NCBI RefSeq assembly: GCF_040546765.1
Contig: NZ_JBEPOK010000001.1
Span: 1,550,001-1,614,000, forward strand
Direction: 5' to 3'
Source of the DNA: Arthrobacter sp. OAP107
GTDB taxonomy: Bacteria > Actinomycetota > Actinomycetes > Actinomycetales > Micrococcaceae
Length of the DNA: 64,000 nt
Part shown: positions 45,194-53,949 of the stretch, one piece after another
Layout of the letters: each line of letters opens with the position of its first letter
Position numbering within the stretch: position 1 is the stretch's first letter
Made by a program: the position numbers and the translations under genes
Notes under the pieces: generated by a model
Told to the model about the DNA's origin: nothing
Databases searched by the model: none
What the model saw: only the letters and a program-made list of their open reading frames with translations

Positions 45194-45982
45194 TCAGTCG
45201 AGGTTGGTTTTGCGCTCTGCCTCGGGCTCGTGCTCCTCGATGAATTCCTCCACCGGATCTGTGCCGAAGGCCGTGGCCTCGCGCTTGGCGGCCATGCCGC
45301 GGATGATTTCGATGCCCACCGGGATCACCGAGAGCAGGACGATGACAATGAAGATGATGTCCAGGTTGTCCCGCACCCACGGGACCTTGTCGCCCAGCAG
45401 GTAGCCGAGAAGCGTCACGCCGCCGCCCCAGAAGACGGCGCCGATGACGTTGAACAGGAAGAACTTCCGCTTGTCCATTCCGGCGACGCCGACGATCACG
45501 GGAACAAAGGTGCGGATGATGGGCACGAAGCGGGCCAGGATCAGGGCCTTGCCGCCATGCTTTTCGAAGAACTTGTGTGCGCTGTCGACGTTCTCGTGCT
45601 TGAAGAGCCGTGAGTCCGGCTTGTTGAAGATGGCGGGGCCGGCCTTGGACCCGATGAGGTAGCCGGTCTGGTTGCCGATGATGGCGGACACGATGATCAG
45701 CGCGGCGAGGAGCCAGATGTTGAATTTGATGGTGTCCGTGGCCACGAGCAGGCCGGCCGTAAACAGCATGGAATCACCGGGCAGGAAGAACCCGATCAGC
45801 AGCCCGGTCTCGGCGAAGATGATCCCGCAGACCAGCAAGACAACCCACGGGGCAAGGGCCGGGTCGGCGAGGAACACCTGGGGGTTAAGCCAATCAGGCA
45901 GGAATGATGCCAGATGCGGCTGGACGGGGCCGGCGCCACCCAGCGCGGGCACGGCAAAGTCGCTCAATGCATTAAAGTTCAC
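45194..45982 (-). CDS. DedA family membrane protein
   Basis: 262 residues with four to six hydrophobic segments. Signatures are the acidic GIIFAETGLLIGFFLPGDSM, FFEKHGGKALILARFVPIIR (conserved Arg pair) and FVPVIVGVAGMDKRKFFLFN. DedA proteins are thought to scramble polyprenyl or other phospholipids across the membrane or to use proton coupling; the exact role is unknown here. GTG start with TACCCT 6 nt upstream. Confidence 0.92.
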   Translation of the reverse strand: MNFNALSDFAVPALGGAGPVQPHLASFLPDWLNPQVFLADPALAPWVVLLVCGIIFAETGLLIGFFLPGDSMLFTAGLLVATDTIKFNIWLLAALIIVSAIIGNQTGYLIGSKAGPAIFNKPDSRLFKHENVDSAHKFFEKHGGKALILARFVPIIRTFVPVIVGVAGMDKRKFFLFNVIGAVFWGGGVTLLGYLLGDKVPWVRDNLDIIFIVIVLLSVIPVGIEIIRGMAAKREATAFGTDPVEEFIEEHEPEAERKTNLD

Positions 45983-45988
45983 GTTTCA

Positions 45989-45994
45989 AGGGTA
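45989..45994 (-). promoter_or_regulatory. -10 box of the DedA gene (leaderless)
   Basis: TACCCT on the minus strand, 6 nt before the GTG at 45982. Confidence 0.4.
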
Positions 45995-46022
45995 CTTGAC
46001 GGGTTCAGCGCCCCCGCCGGGC

Positions 46023-46028
46023 TACAGT
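46023..46028 (+). promoter_or_regulatory. -10 box of the exonuclease-BRCT gene (leaderless)
   Basis: TACAGT lies 7 nt before GTG 46036. It is back to back with the DedA promoter, 28 nt apart. Confidence 0.5.
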
Positions 46029-46035
46029 TGTCCCC

Positions 46036-47040
46036 GTGGGTTTGGACTTTACGGCGATCGACTTCGAGACCGCCAACGGCTTCCGCGGTTCGCCGTGCGC
46101 CGTTGGCCTTACCAAGGTCCGTGGCGGCGTCATCGTCGAGGAGGCCTCGTGGCTGATGCGGCCGCCGGAAAACCACGATTCGTTCGATTACCACAACGTC
46201 CGCGTCCATGGCATCAGGCCCGAACACGTGGCGGGCAAGCCCCGCTTCGGTGAGCTTTTTCCCGAGATCGGCGCGTTCATCGGCGGCGACATTCTCGCGG
46301 CCCACAACGCTGCCTTCGACCTCGGGGTGATCCGGTCCGGGCTTGAGGTTTCGGGGCTTCCCGGCCCCGCCTACGACTATGTGTGCACGGTGATGCTGTC
46401 CCGGCGCTGCTACTCCCTGGTTTCAAATTCGCTGCCCTTTGCCGCCGAAGAGGCGGGCGTGCCCCTCGTGAACCACCACGACGCCGCCGAGGACGCCAGG
46501 GCGTGCGCCGGCATCCTCATCGACATCGCCGGCCGCAACCGGGCCAACAGCATCGCCGAGCTCTACCTGTCACTGGGGCTTTCCATACCGCAGCAGGCCG
46601 CGTTCGACCCCTCCGCCGGCGAGCTCTCGAAAGCCACTGTCGCGGCACTCGCCGCCGCGGGCGGCGCCAGTGTGGCCAGGCCGCTCCGCAGTGGATGGCC
46701 CGAGGAAGGGCCCAACCCGGAGCCCAATCCCGACGCCGAGCCCGGGAACCCGCTGTTCGGCCAGACCGTCGTGTTCACGGGCCAGCTCGCCATGCCGCGT
46801 CCCGAAGCGAAAACGCGGTCCGCCGAACTGGGCGCGCGCCCGGAAAGCCGGGTTACAGCGCGCACCAGTGTCCTGGTGGTGGGGGACGGCTTCGTGGCGA
46901 ACGACCTGCGTTCCGGCCGGCTCACCGGCAAGGCCAAACGTGTGCTGGAGCTGCACGACCGCGGCCAGCCCATCGAGGTGATCTCCGAGGGGGAGTTCCT
47001 GCAGATGGTGGGCGGCGCGCCGGTACATATGGCGCAATAA
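46036..47040 (+). CDS. DEDDh exonuclease with C-terminal BRCT domain
   Basis: 334 residues. The N-terminal DnaQ-like fold has Exo I FTAIDFETANG (D and E), Exo II ILAAHNAAFDLGV and Exo III VNHHDAAEDARACA (His, Asp), all four acidic residues plus the general-base His present. A low-complexity Pro/Asn/Glu linker (about 225-242) leads to a BRCT domain (FGQTVVFTGQLAMPRPEAKT, RTSVLVVGDGFVANDL). Exonuclease-BRCT proteins of this layout are annotated as epsilon-like subunits in actinobacteria, probably acting in repair; not shown directly. Confidence 0.88.
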   Translation: MGLDFTAIDFETANGFRGSPCAVGLTKVRGGVIVEEASWLMRPPENHDSFDYHNVRVHGIRPEHVAGKPRFGELFPEIGAFIGGDILAAHNAAFDLGVIRSGLEVSGLPGPAYDYVCTVMLSRRCYSLVSNSLPFAAEEAGVPLVNHHDAAEDARACAGILIDIAGRNRANSIAELYLSLGLSIPQQAAFDPSAGELSKATVAALAAAGGASVARPLRSGWPEEGPNPEPNPDAEPGNPLFGQTVVFTGQLAMPRPEAKTRSAELGARPESRVTARTSVLVVGDGFVANDLRSGRLTGKAKRVLELHDRGQPIEVISEGEFLQMVGGAPVHMAQ

Positions 47041-47155
47041 AGCTTCCTCAGGTCCTGCCGCCCGCTGATCAACCCTTCCTCACATCCTGTCGGGTTTTTC
47101 CGGACGCTCGATCACTTCCACCGGCTTCGGCTGGGGCCGGGCGACAACATTCCTC

Positions 47156-48247
47156 TCAGCCGGATGTGACGGCAACGAGCTGTCCGGCCATCCCGCGGAT
47201 CACCTCGGGGGCCTCGAGCGCCTCCAGCCAGTCCGTGGGCAGGCAGGCCGTCCCGTAGTACGCGCCCAGGATGTTGCCCGCGATGGACCCGGTGGAATCG
47301 CTGTCGCCGCTGTGGTTGATGGCCACGGCAATGGCCTCCCTGAAATGGTCCACCGGATCCGCCGCGCCGCCATCTGCCTGGGGAGCCGTGGCCAGGACCG
47401 CATAAAGCCCGACGGCGAGAGCCTCCTCCGCCACCCAGCCCTCACCCAGTTCACGGACCAGTTCCTCCGGGCTGAGCACCGAGGCGGCGCCGGCCTCGCC
47501 GGCAAGGCGGACCGCGGCTTCCAGCCGGTCCCGGAGTTCGGGTGCGGCCTCGTCGTCGGCCAGCACGCGGTCCAGGGCAGCCTGCGCGGCCTCGGCCAGG
47601 CTGCCGCCCTGCACCAGCGAATGGATCAGCAGGCTGAAAACACCCGCGCTCTGCCGGGCGGAGGGGTGCCCGTGCGTGAGTGAGGCCGCGTCGGCGCTCA
47701 ACTTGTACACGGCGTCCGCGGGGATGTGCGGAACCAGGCCGAAGGGGGCCGAGCGCATCACAGTTCCGCAGCCCTTTGAATCAGGGTTGACCTGCCGGAA
47801 GACGGTTCCCATCTCGCCGGTGGCCAGCCCGCTCAGGCATGCGTTGCCGGGTGCCCGGCGGTGCCGCAGCACCTCCTGGCCGTCAATCCAGCGGGGCTGC
47901 GGCCGCGGCGCGGATTCGGGAACGGGCACGCCCTGCGTGTCCAGCCAGCGCAGGTACGCGAGCCAGACGCAGGCGTTGGCGTCGGCACCGACCCCGGAGT
48001 TGGCCCATTCCAGGGCCTCGACAATCCCGTCAACCGTGTACAGCGTCATCTGGGTGTCGTCCGAGAAGTGCGTCCCGCCGTCGAGCATGGAAAAATCCCG
48101 GAGTCCGGCGGCGCCAAAGCGGCGCCGGATCTCGTCTATCTTGTCGAACTCGACGGCGTAGCCAAGCGAGTCGCCCAGGGCGCCGCCCAGCAGGCAGCCA
48201 TGGATGCGGGACTCGGGGGACGGAACAGCGCCGGGGTCATTGCTCAT
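47156..48247 (-). CDS. ADP-ribosylglycohydrolase family protein
   Basis: 363-residue DraG-like fold, likely to remove ADP-ribose from proteins or small molecules. Metal-binding motifs are GGALGDSLGYAVEF, THFSDDTQMTLYTVDG and the C-terminal SGDSDSTGSIAGNILGAYYG. The ATG at 48247 is chosen because the glycohydrolase domain starts right after MSNDPGAVPSPESRIHG. No matching ADP-ribosyltransferase is seen in the window, so the target is unknown. Confidence 0.88.
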   Translation of the reverse strand: MSNDPGAVPSPESRIHGCLLGGALGDSLGYAVEFDKIDEIRRRFGAAGLRDFSMLDGGTHFSDDTQMTLYTVDGIVEALEWANSGVGADANACVWLAYLRWLDTQGVPVPESAPRPQPRWIDGQEVLRHRRAPGNACLSGLATGEMGTVFRQVNPDSKGCGTVMRSAPFGLVPHIPADAVYKLSADAASLTHGHPSARQSAGVFSLLIHSLVQGGSLAEAAQAALDRVLADDEAAPELRDRLEAAVRLAGEAGAASVLSPEELVRELGEGWVAEEALAVGLYAVLATAPQADGGAADPVDHFREAIAVAINHSGDSDSTGSIAGNILGAYYGTACLPTDWLEALEAPEVIRGMAGQLVAVTSG

Positions 48248-48465
48248 GCAGGCAAATTTACCCTGCTGTGATAAGCCACTCTCAATGCCGGGCCTCGGGC
48301 CATCGGACGATAAGCTCGGATTCAGCAACCGTCCAGACTTTGCTGCAAGACTGCTGGGGCCCGCTCCCGACGTGAGCGGTGTTCCCCGCTGACCGAAACA
48401 AAGGATTCTCCCCGCCATGAGCACCCCTGTGTCCGTCCCCCCGACCGACCACCGGCAACCCGCCG

Positions 48466-49377
48466 GTGACACCGGAAGTCCGGCCCGGGCTCCTGTCCAG
48501 GCTCGGAGCGGAGGCGTTCGGAACGCTCTTTCTGGTGGTCGCCGGGCTGGGAGTGCCGCTCTTCACCCTGCCGCAGTCCAACCCGCTGCCAGGCGCCCTC
48601 GCCGGAGGCCTTACCGTGACTGCGGCGATGCTGGCCTTCGGGTACATCTCGGGCGGCCACTTCAACCCGGCCATCACGCTGGGCAACCTGGTGGCTGGCA
48701 GGATCGGCATCGCCGCCGCGGCCGCCTACATCGGCGCCCAGCTGGTCGGCGCTGCGGCAGGCGCGCTCGCCCTGTTCGGCATCCTCCGCACGGTGCCCAG
48801 CATTCCCGACCCCCGCACCGCCTTTGACACGGTCACCGCCGGCTTCGGCGAGCACTCCGTGATCCAGACGTCGATGGCCGGGGTGCTGCTGGTGGAAGTT
48901 CTGGGAGCTGCCCTCCTGGTTGCCGTGTTCCTCGGCATGACGGCCCGCCGCAACACGAACGCGGCCGCCGCCCCGTTCGCCGTCGGGCTGGCCTTTGCCG
49001 TGCTGCTGCAGCTGGGCCAGGCCCTGGGCAACGCACCCTTCAACCCGGCCCGGGCCACCGCCTCTGCGCTTTTCAGCAGCAGCTGGGCGCTGGAGCAGCT
49101 GTGGCTCTTCTGGGTGGCCCCGGTCGTCGGCGCCGGCATCGCAGGCCTTGTATTCCGCGGATTCTCCGATGCCCGGGTCCGCACCGCAGCGCTGGACGCT
49201 GACCACTCCGACGACGAGGCCGACGCCGGGTCTGACCTCGCGGACGACTTCGACGACGACGTGGACGAAAAAACCGCCGCGGGAACCACGACCGCAGCAC
49301 CTGTCACGGCGGCAGCGCCTGATACGGGCGATGAGGCGCGCGACTTCTTCGACGCGCCGCGCACCAAGCAGCCCTGA
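48466..49377 (+). CDS. Aquaporin (MIP family), possible frameshift at the start
   Basis: 303-residue channel with six membrane helices and both NPA boxes: GGHFNPAITLG and NPARATASALF. The C-terminal 60 residues are acidic and disordered (DADHSDDEADAGSDLADDFD). The annotated start is GTG 48466, without a Shine-Dalgarno. An ATG at 48417 with AAAGGA at 11 nt opens another frame (MSTPVSVPPTDHRQPAG); deleting one C in the six-C run at 48437-48442 would join it to the channel. Either the gene starts at 48466 or the extra C is a sequence error. Substrate (water or glycerol) not determined. Confidence 0.85.
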   Translation: MTPEVRPGLLSRLGAEAFGTLFLVVAGLGVPLFTLPQSNPLPGALAGGLTVTAAMLAFGYISGGHFNPAITLGNLVAGRIGIAAAAAYIGAQLVGAAAGALALFGILRTVPSIPDPRTAFDTVTAGFGEHSVIQTSMAGVLLVEVLGAALLVAVFLGMTARRNTNAAAAPFAVGLAFAVLLQLGQALGNAPFNPARATASALFSSSWALEQLWLFWVAPVVGAGIAGLVFRGFSDARVRTAALDADHSDDEADAGSDLADDFDDDVDEKTAAGTTTAAPVTAAAPDTGDEARDFFDAPRTKQP

Positions 49378-49420
49378 CGCGCCGAAGCGCGGGGTCGGCT
49401 ATTTTGTCAGTGCCCGCGTC

Positions 49421-49426
49421 TAGCTT
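49421..49426 (+). promoter_or_regulatory. -10 box of sbcD (leaderless)
   Basis: TAGCTT lies 6 nt before ATG 49433, which decides that start over ATG 49427. Confidence 0.5.
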
Positions 49427-49432
49427 ATGAAT

Positions 49433-50650
49433 ATGCGGCTATTGCACACTTCCGACTGGCATCTGGGCCGGTCTTTCCACGGCGTCGGCATGCTGGACGC
49501 CCAGCGGGCCTTCATTGACCAGTTGGTTGCCCGGGTCAGGGAACTGTCCGTCGACGTCGTGCTGATCGCCGGCGACGTCTACGACAGGGCACTGCCGGGG
49601 GTCGACGTCGTCAACCTCCTGGACGACGCCCTGGTCCGGCTCACCGGGGCAGGCGCCCAAGTGATGCTGACCAGCGGAAACCACGACTCCGCCATCCGGC
49701 TCGGCTTCGCCTCCCGGCTGCTGGAGAAGGGCGGTGTTCACCTGCGCACCCGGCTCGACGAGCTGGACGTCCCCCTCCTGCTGCCCCTCGGCGGAGCCGG
49801 GACTGAACAGGGAGCCGGGGCTCACCAGGCTGAACAGCGCGGTGAAGAGGGCCCGGTGCTGGCGATCTACGGCATCCCGTGGCTCGAACCCCGGCTGGTC
49901 GCAGATCAGCTCGGGGTGGACACTGCCAGCCACTTCGACGTCACCCGGGCCGCCACGGAACGCATCCGGGCAGACGTCGCCGCGCGGGGTGAATGCCGGA
50001 CGGTCCATTCCGTCGTGCTGGCACACACTTTCGCCAGCGGCGGCATCAGCTCGGACAGCGAACGCGACCTGAGCATCGGGGGAGTGGGGGCCGTGCCGCT
50101 GGATCTGTTTGACGGCTTCAGCTACACGGCGCTCGGCCACCTGCACGGCCGGCAGTCCCTCTCCGCCGGGGTGCGGTACTCAGGCTCGCCGCTGGCGTAC
50201 TCCTTCTCGGAAGCCAAGCACCAGAAGGGCGGCTGGCTCGTTGACGTGGACGGGTCCGGGGTCACCGCCGTCGAAGAGATCCTCTGGGACGCGCCGCGGC
50301 AACTTGCCGTCCTGCGGGGGACCCTCGAGGGGCTGCTGGAGTCACCCGAGCATGCCTGGGCCGAGCACGCCTACTGCCAGGTGACCCTGACGGACGCCCA
50401 GCGGCCGGCCCAGGCCATGGAGCGGCTGCGCGCCCGGTTCCCGGACACGCTCGTCCTCGGGTTCGAGCCGGAGGGGACACCGGCCGCCTCCGGGGCGAGC
50501 TACAGCAGCCGGCTGGCGAAGGCGGAGGACGACCTCGCCGTGTGCTGCGGGTTCCTGGAACATGTCCGCGGCCGGGAGCCGGATACGGTGGAACAGGCCG
50601 CCCTCACCGAAGCTTTGGAGAACGTGCGTCTGCAGGAGGCATCACTATGA
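49433..50650 (+). CDS. sbcD: Exonuclease subunit SbcD
   Basis: Mre11-type nuclease subunit that processes DNA hairpins and ends with SbcC. 405 residues. Phosphoesterase motifs are LLHTSDWHLGRSF, VLIAGDVYDRALPG, LTSGNHDSAIRLG, VVLAHTFASGG and ALGHLHGRQSL. A short acidic loop (about 125-145) is an insertion. ATG 49433 fits the -10 box; SbcC starts 4 nt before its stop (ATGA). Confidence 0.94.
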   Translation: MRLLHTSDWHLGRSFHGVGMLDAQRAFIDQLVARVRELSVDVVLIAGDVYDRALPGVDVVNLLDDALVRLTGAGAQVMLTSGNHDSAIRLGFASRLLEKGGVHLRTRLDELDVPLLLPLGGAGTEQGAGAHQAEQRGEEGPVLAIYGIPWLEPRLVADQLGVDTASHFDVTRAATERIRADVAARGECRTVHSVVLAHTFASGGISSDSERDLSIGGVGAVPLDLFDGFSYTALGHLHGRQSLSAGVRYSGSPLAYSFSEAKHQKGGWLVDVDGSGVTAVEEILWDAPRQLAVLRGTLEGLLESPEHAWAEHAYCQVTLTDAQRPAQAMERLRARFPDTLVLGFEPEGTPAASGASYSSRLAKAEDDLAVCCGFLEHVRGREPDTVEQAALTEALENVRLQEASL

Positions 50651-53600
50651 GGATTCACCGCCTGGAAATATCCGCGTTCGGGCCCTTTGCCGGGACCGAG
50701 GAAATCGATTTTGACCGGCTGAGCGCCCAGGGGCTGTTCCTGCTGAACGGCCCCACCGGCGCCGGCAAGACCAGCGTGCTGGATGCCATCTGCTATGCCC
50801 TCTACGGGTCCGTTCCCGGAGCGCGGCAGGACGGCAAGAGACTGCGCAGCGACCACGCGGACACGGCCGCGGAACCGCGCGTGACCTGCGAATTCACCGC
50901 CCGTGGCCGGCGCTTTGAAGTCTCCAGGTCGCCGGCCTGGGACAAACCCAGCGCCCGCGGGCGGAACGGGTTCACCGCGCAGCAGGCAAAGACCCTCCTG
51001 CGCGAACGCGTCGCGGGGGCATGGGTGGAAAAATCCGGCCGGAACGACGAAGCAGGGGCCGAAATCACCGCGCTCCTTGGCATGGACCGGGAGCAGTTCA
51101 CCCGCGTGGTCATGCTCCCGCAGGGGGACTTCGCCGCGTTCCTCCGGTCCAAGGCCTCGGACCGTCTGGAACTGCTGCAGAAGCTCTTCGGGACCGAACG
51201 GTTCGAGGCAGTGGAACGGGAACTCGCGTCCCAGGCCGCAGGGGCCGCAAGCCAGGTCGCCGATCTTGAGGGCAGGCTCGGCCTACTGGTGGCGAGGGCA
51301 CGGTCTGAGGCAGCGGCTCTCGACATCGCTCCCGAGACAGCACCGGACGACGCCGGCGGCCTTGAACTCCTGTCATGGCTGGAGGCTGCAGCCTCGGCGC
51401 GCGCCTCGGCACTGGCCGCCGATGCAGAATCCGGCGAGGACCAGCGCCGCCGCTGCGCGGAGCGGCTCGAAGCGGAGCTGGCCCGCGATGGAAGACGCCT
51501 GAAGCTTACTGCGGCACTGCGCCGGAGGGCGGATGCGCGGGCCGCCGCGCCCGGACTGGCCAGCGCCGGAGCCGCGCTTAAACTGCACCGGAAGGCGGAG
51601 CTCCTCGGCGGGCAGTTGAAGGCCTTGACGGCAGCCGAGACGTCGTTTGCCCGGGCGGAGGCAGCTTTGGGTCTTGCCTCTGCCGGTGTACGGAACGCAG
51701 CGGAGTCCAGCTCCGAACTGCAGACCGGATGCGGACTAGCCGGCATGGAACACAGCCGTGCCAAACACGGCCATGCCGAGCACAGCCCTGCAGGACACGG
51801 CGCGGTCGCACAACTTGAGGCCGTCGACGTCGCCGCGGAGCTTTCGCGCCTGCGGGCGCTGGCCGCCGTGATCGGCGAACGCCTCGCCGATGAGGACAGG
51901 CTGGGTGGCCTGCACGCACGGGCCGCAGGGCTTGCACAGCGGCAGCTGGAACTCACCCGTGCCGGCGATGGCCACGCCGAGCGACTGCTTTCCCTCCGCA
52001 CCGAGATGGAGGACCTGCGTGCGGCCCTGCAGCCGCTGGAGCAGCTGGCAGGGGAATCCGTCCTGCGCACCAAGGAGGCGGCAGCCGCCGACGAGCTGGT
52101 GGACGTGGTCAGGCGCCACGGAACTGCGGCAGCCGAGTGTGCCGCCGTGACCGAACGGCATCTCAATGGCAGGGAACACCACCAGGAACTGCGCCGGCGG
52201 TGGCTGGACGTCCGCGAGGAACGCCTGGCCAATGTGGCGGCCGAATTGGCTTCCCGCCTGGAACACGGCGCGCCCTGTCCAGTCTGCGGTAGCCCGGAGC
52301 ACCCCGAACCGGTTCCTGCCGGCGACTCCGCCCTCGGGCTTGCCGAGAAAGAGGAACGTGCCAAGGAACGCAGCGAGGCGGCCGAGCGCGCGCTGTCTGT
52401 ACTGGAAACCGAGCTCTCCGAAGCCAGGCAGCTGGTCGCCGTTCTCGCCAGCCAGGGTGGCGACACCGATCCTGCCGAAGCAGAGGAAGCAGCCCAGGCC
52501 GCCCGGGAAGCCGCTGCGGAGGCAGCCACCGCCGTCGCGGACCTGGCAGCCAGCAGGAGGCGGCAGGAGGAGCTGGCCGAACGTATCGAGGCCACGGAAC
52601 AGGTGCGCGTGGAAACGGTGTCGCAGCTGGCACAGACGGAGTCCGCCCGCATCGAAATCGAAGCGCAGTCCGCCGCCCTGGAATCGTCGCTCGAAGCGCT
52701 TCGTGCCGGTCACGCCAGCCTCGGACTCCGCAGCGACGCCATCGGCCAGGTTGTCAGCGTTCTAGAACAGGCTGACGCTGCCCGGAAACAGCTGGACCAG
52801 GCTGCGGACCGCCTGGCGGAGGCGCGGGGCGAGCTGGACCGCGCCCTTCCCCAAGCCGGATTTGCCTCGGCCGCTGAGGCCCGCGAGGCCCTGCTCCCGG
52901 GACCGGAGGCGGCAAGGTTGGAGTCGGCCGTCCAGGCCGGACGGGACGAGGAGGTGCGGCTCGAGGAGCTGTTCGCCAGCGAGGAACTCGTGGTCGCGGC
53001 AGAGGAGCAGGCCGCCAGGGAACGGGCCGCCACGGAACAGGCAGCCGGCGAACCCGGTGCCGGCTCAGCGGCGGCGGCCGCGGTCGACTTGGACGTGCTG
53101 CGTTCCGAAGCCGAGCAGGCTGCCAAAGCCGCAAAGGACGTGGAGCTGGCGGCGGGCCTGGCCCGGCAGGCCGCCAGGACTCTGGGGCGCCTGCAAGCCG
53201 AGTATGGGGAGCTCGCTGAGTCCGGCCGGGAGCCGCGGGAACGCGCCGAAATCCTGAAAGGCCTTGCCGAGGCTGCCCGCGGTTCCGGCGACAACAGTTA
53301 CCGCATGAGCCTGAATGCGTACGTCCTTGCGGCACGGCTTGAGCAGGTTGCCATCGCCGCCTCCGAAAGGCTCGTGGCCATGAGCGACGGCCGCTACACG
53401 CTCCAGCACTCGGACGCGCGGGCGGCCCGGAACGCCAAGTCCGGGCTGGGGCTGGAAGTCGTGGACGAGTGGACCGGGCGCCGCCGCGACACCTCGACAC
53501 TCTCCGGCGGGGAATCCTTCATGGCCTCGCTGTCGCTGGCGCTGGGCCTTGCCGATGTTGTGCAGCAGGAGGCAGGCGGCGTCGACATTGAAACACTGTT

Positions 53601-53805
53601 CGTCGACGAAGGCTTCGGCAGTCTCGACGAGCAGACACTGGAGCAGGTCATGGACGCCCTGGAGGGCCTCCGGGACGGCGGCCGCGTGGTCGGCCTGGTG
53701 AGCCATGTGGGGGAGATGAAGCAGCGCATCGGAAGCCAGCTCCAGGTGGTGAAGCAGCGCAACGGCTCCACCGTGCACATCGTTGATGCACTCGCAGCGG
53801 TCTGA
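50647..53805 (+). CDS. sbcC: Exonuclease subunit SbcC
   Basis: SMC-like ATPase partner of SbcD. 1052 residues. Walker A LNGPTGAGKTSVLDAICYAL is near the N-terminus, long coiled coils follow, the zinc hook CPVC is at about residue 548 (GAPCPVCGSPEHPEP), and the C-terminal lobe has STLSGGESFMASLSLALGLA and ETLFVDEGFGSLDEQTLEQV (Walker B and D-loop). A His-rich pentapeptide repeat lies in the first coiled coil. It overlaps sbcD by 4 nt. Confidence 0.95.
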   Translation: MRIHRLEISAFGPFAGTEEIDFDRLSAQGLFLLNGPTGAGKTSVLDAICYALYGSVPGARQDGKRLRSDHADTAAEPRVTCEFTARGRRFEVSRSPAWDKPSARGRNGFTAQQAKTLLRERVAGAWVEKSGRNDEAGAEITALLGMDREQFTRVVMLPQGDFAAFLRSKASDRLELLQKLFGTERFEAVERELASQAAGAASQVADLEGRLGLLVARARSEAAALDIAPETAPDDAGGLELLSWLEAAASARASALAADAESGEDQRRRCAERLEAELARDGRRLKLTAALRRRADARAAAPGLASAGAALKLHRKAELLGGQLKALTAAETSFARAEAALGLASAGVRNAAESSSELQTGCGLAGMEHSRAKHGHAEHSPAGHGAVAQLEAVDVAAELSRLRALAAVIGERLADEDRLGGLHARAAGLAQRQLELTRAGDGHAERLLSLRTEMEDLRAALQPLEQLAGESVLRTKEAAAADELVDVVRRHGTAAAECAAVTERHLNGREHHQELRRRWLDVREERLANVAAELASRLEHGAPCPVCGSPEHPEPVPAGDSALGLAEKEERAKERSEAAERALSVLETELSEARQLVAVLASQGGDTDPAEAEEAAQAAREAAAEAATAVADLAASRRRQEELAERIEATEQVRVETVSQLAQTESARIEIEAQSAALESSLEALRAGHASLGLRSDAIGQVVSVLEQADAARKQLDQAADRLAEARGELDRALPQAGFASAAEAREALLPGPEAARLESAVQAGRDEEVRLEELFASEELVVAAEEQAARERAATEQAAGEPGAGSAAAAAVDLDVLRSEAEQAAKAAKDVELAAGLARQAARTLGRLQAEYGELAESGREPRERAEILKGLAEAARGSGDNSYRMSLNAYVLAARLEQVAIAASERLVAMSDGRYTLQHSDARAARNAKSGLGLEVVDEWTGRRRDTSTLSGGESFMASLSLALGLADVVQQEAGGVDIETLFVDEGFGSLDEQTLEQVMDALEGLRDGGRVVGLVSHVGEMKQRIGSQLQVVKQRNGSTVHIVDALAAV
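51748..51807 (+). repeat. 15-bp tandem repeat inside sbcC
   Basis: Four diverged 15-bp units (starts 51748, 51763, 51778, 51793) encode EHSRA, KHGHA, EHSPA and GHGAV in the first coiled-coil arm. Confidence 0.75.
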
Positions 53806-53949
53806 AACCCAGTGTTGCCCGCCAGAAGGCGGGCACCACTGGCGGTTGTGACTTCAGTCGGGGTTTCCGGGTCCACTATCATGGGACTGTTACCGGGTTC
53901 AGCGCATCGGGAGGAGGGACGATGCGCACGACCGAACGAGCCCGCACAC

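Noticed and set aside
50802..52652. A 616-codon minus-strand open frame inside sbcC
   Set aside because: Ser/Ala/Arg-rich antisense of the coiled-coil coding region, no domain.
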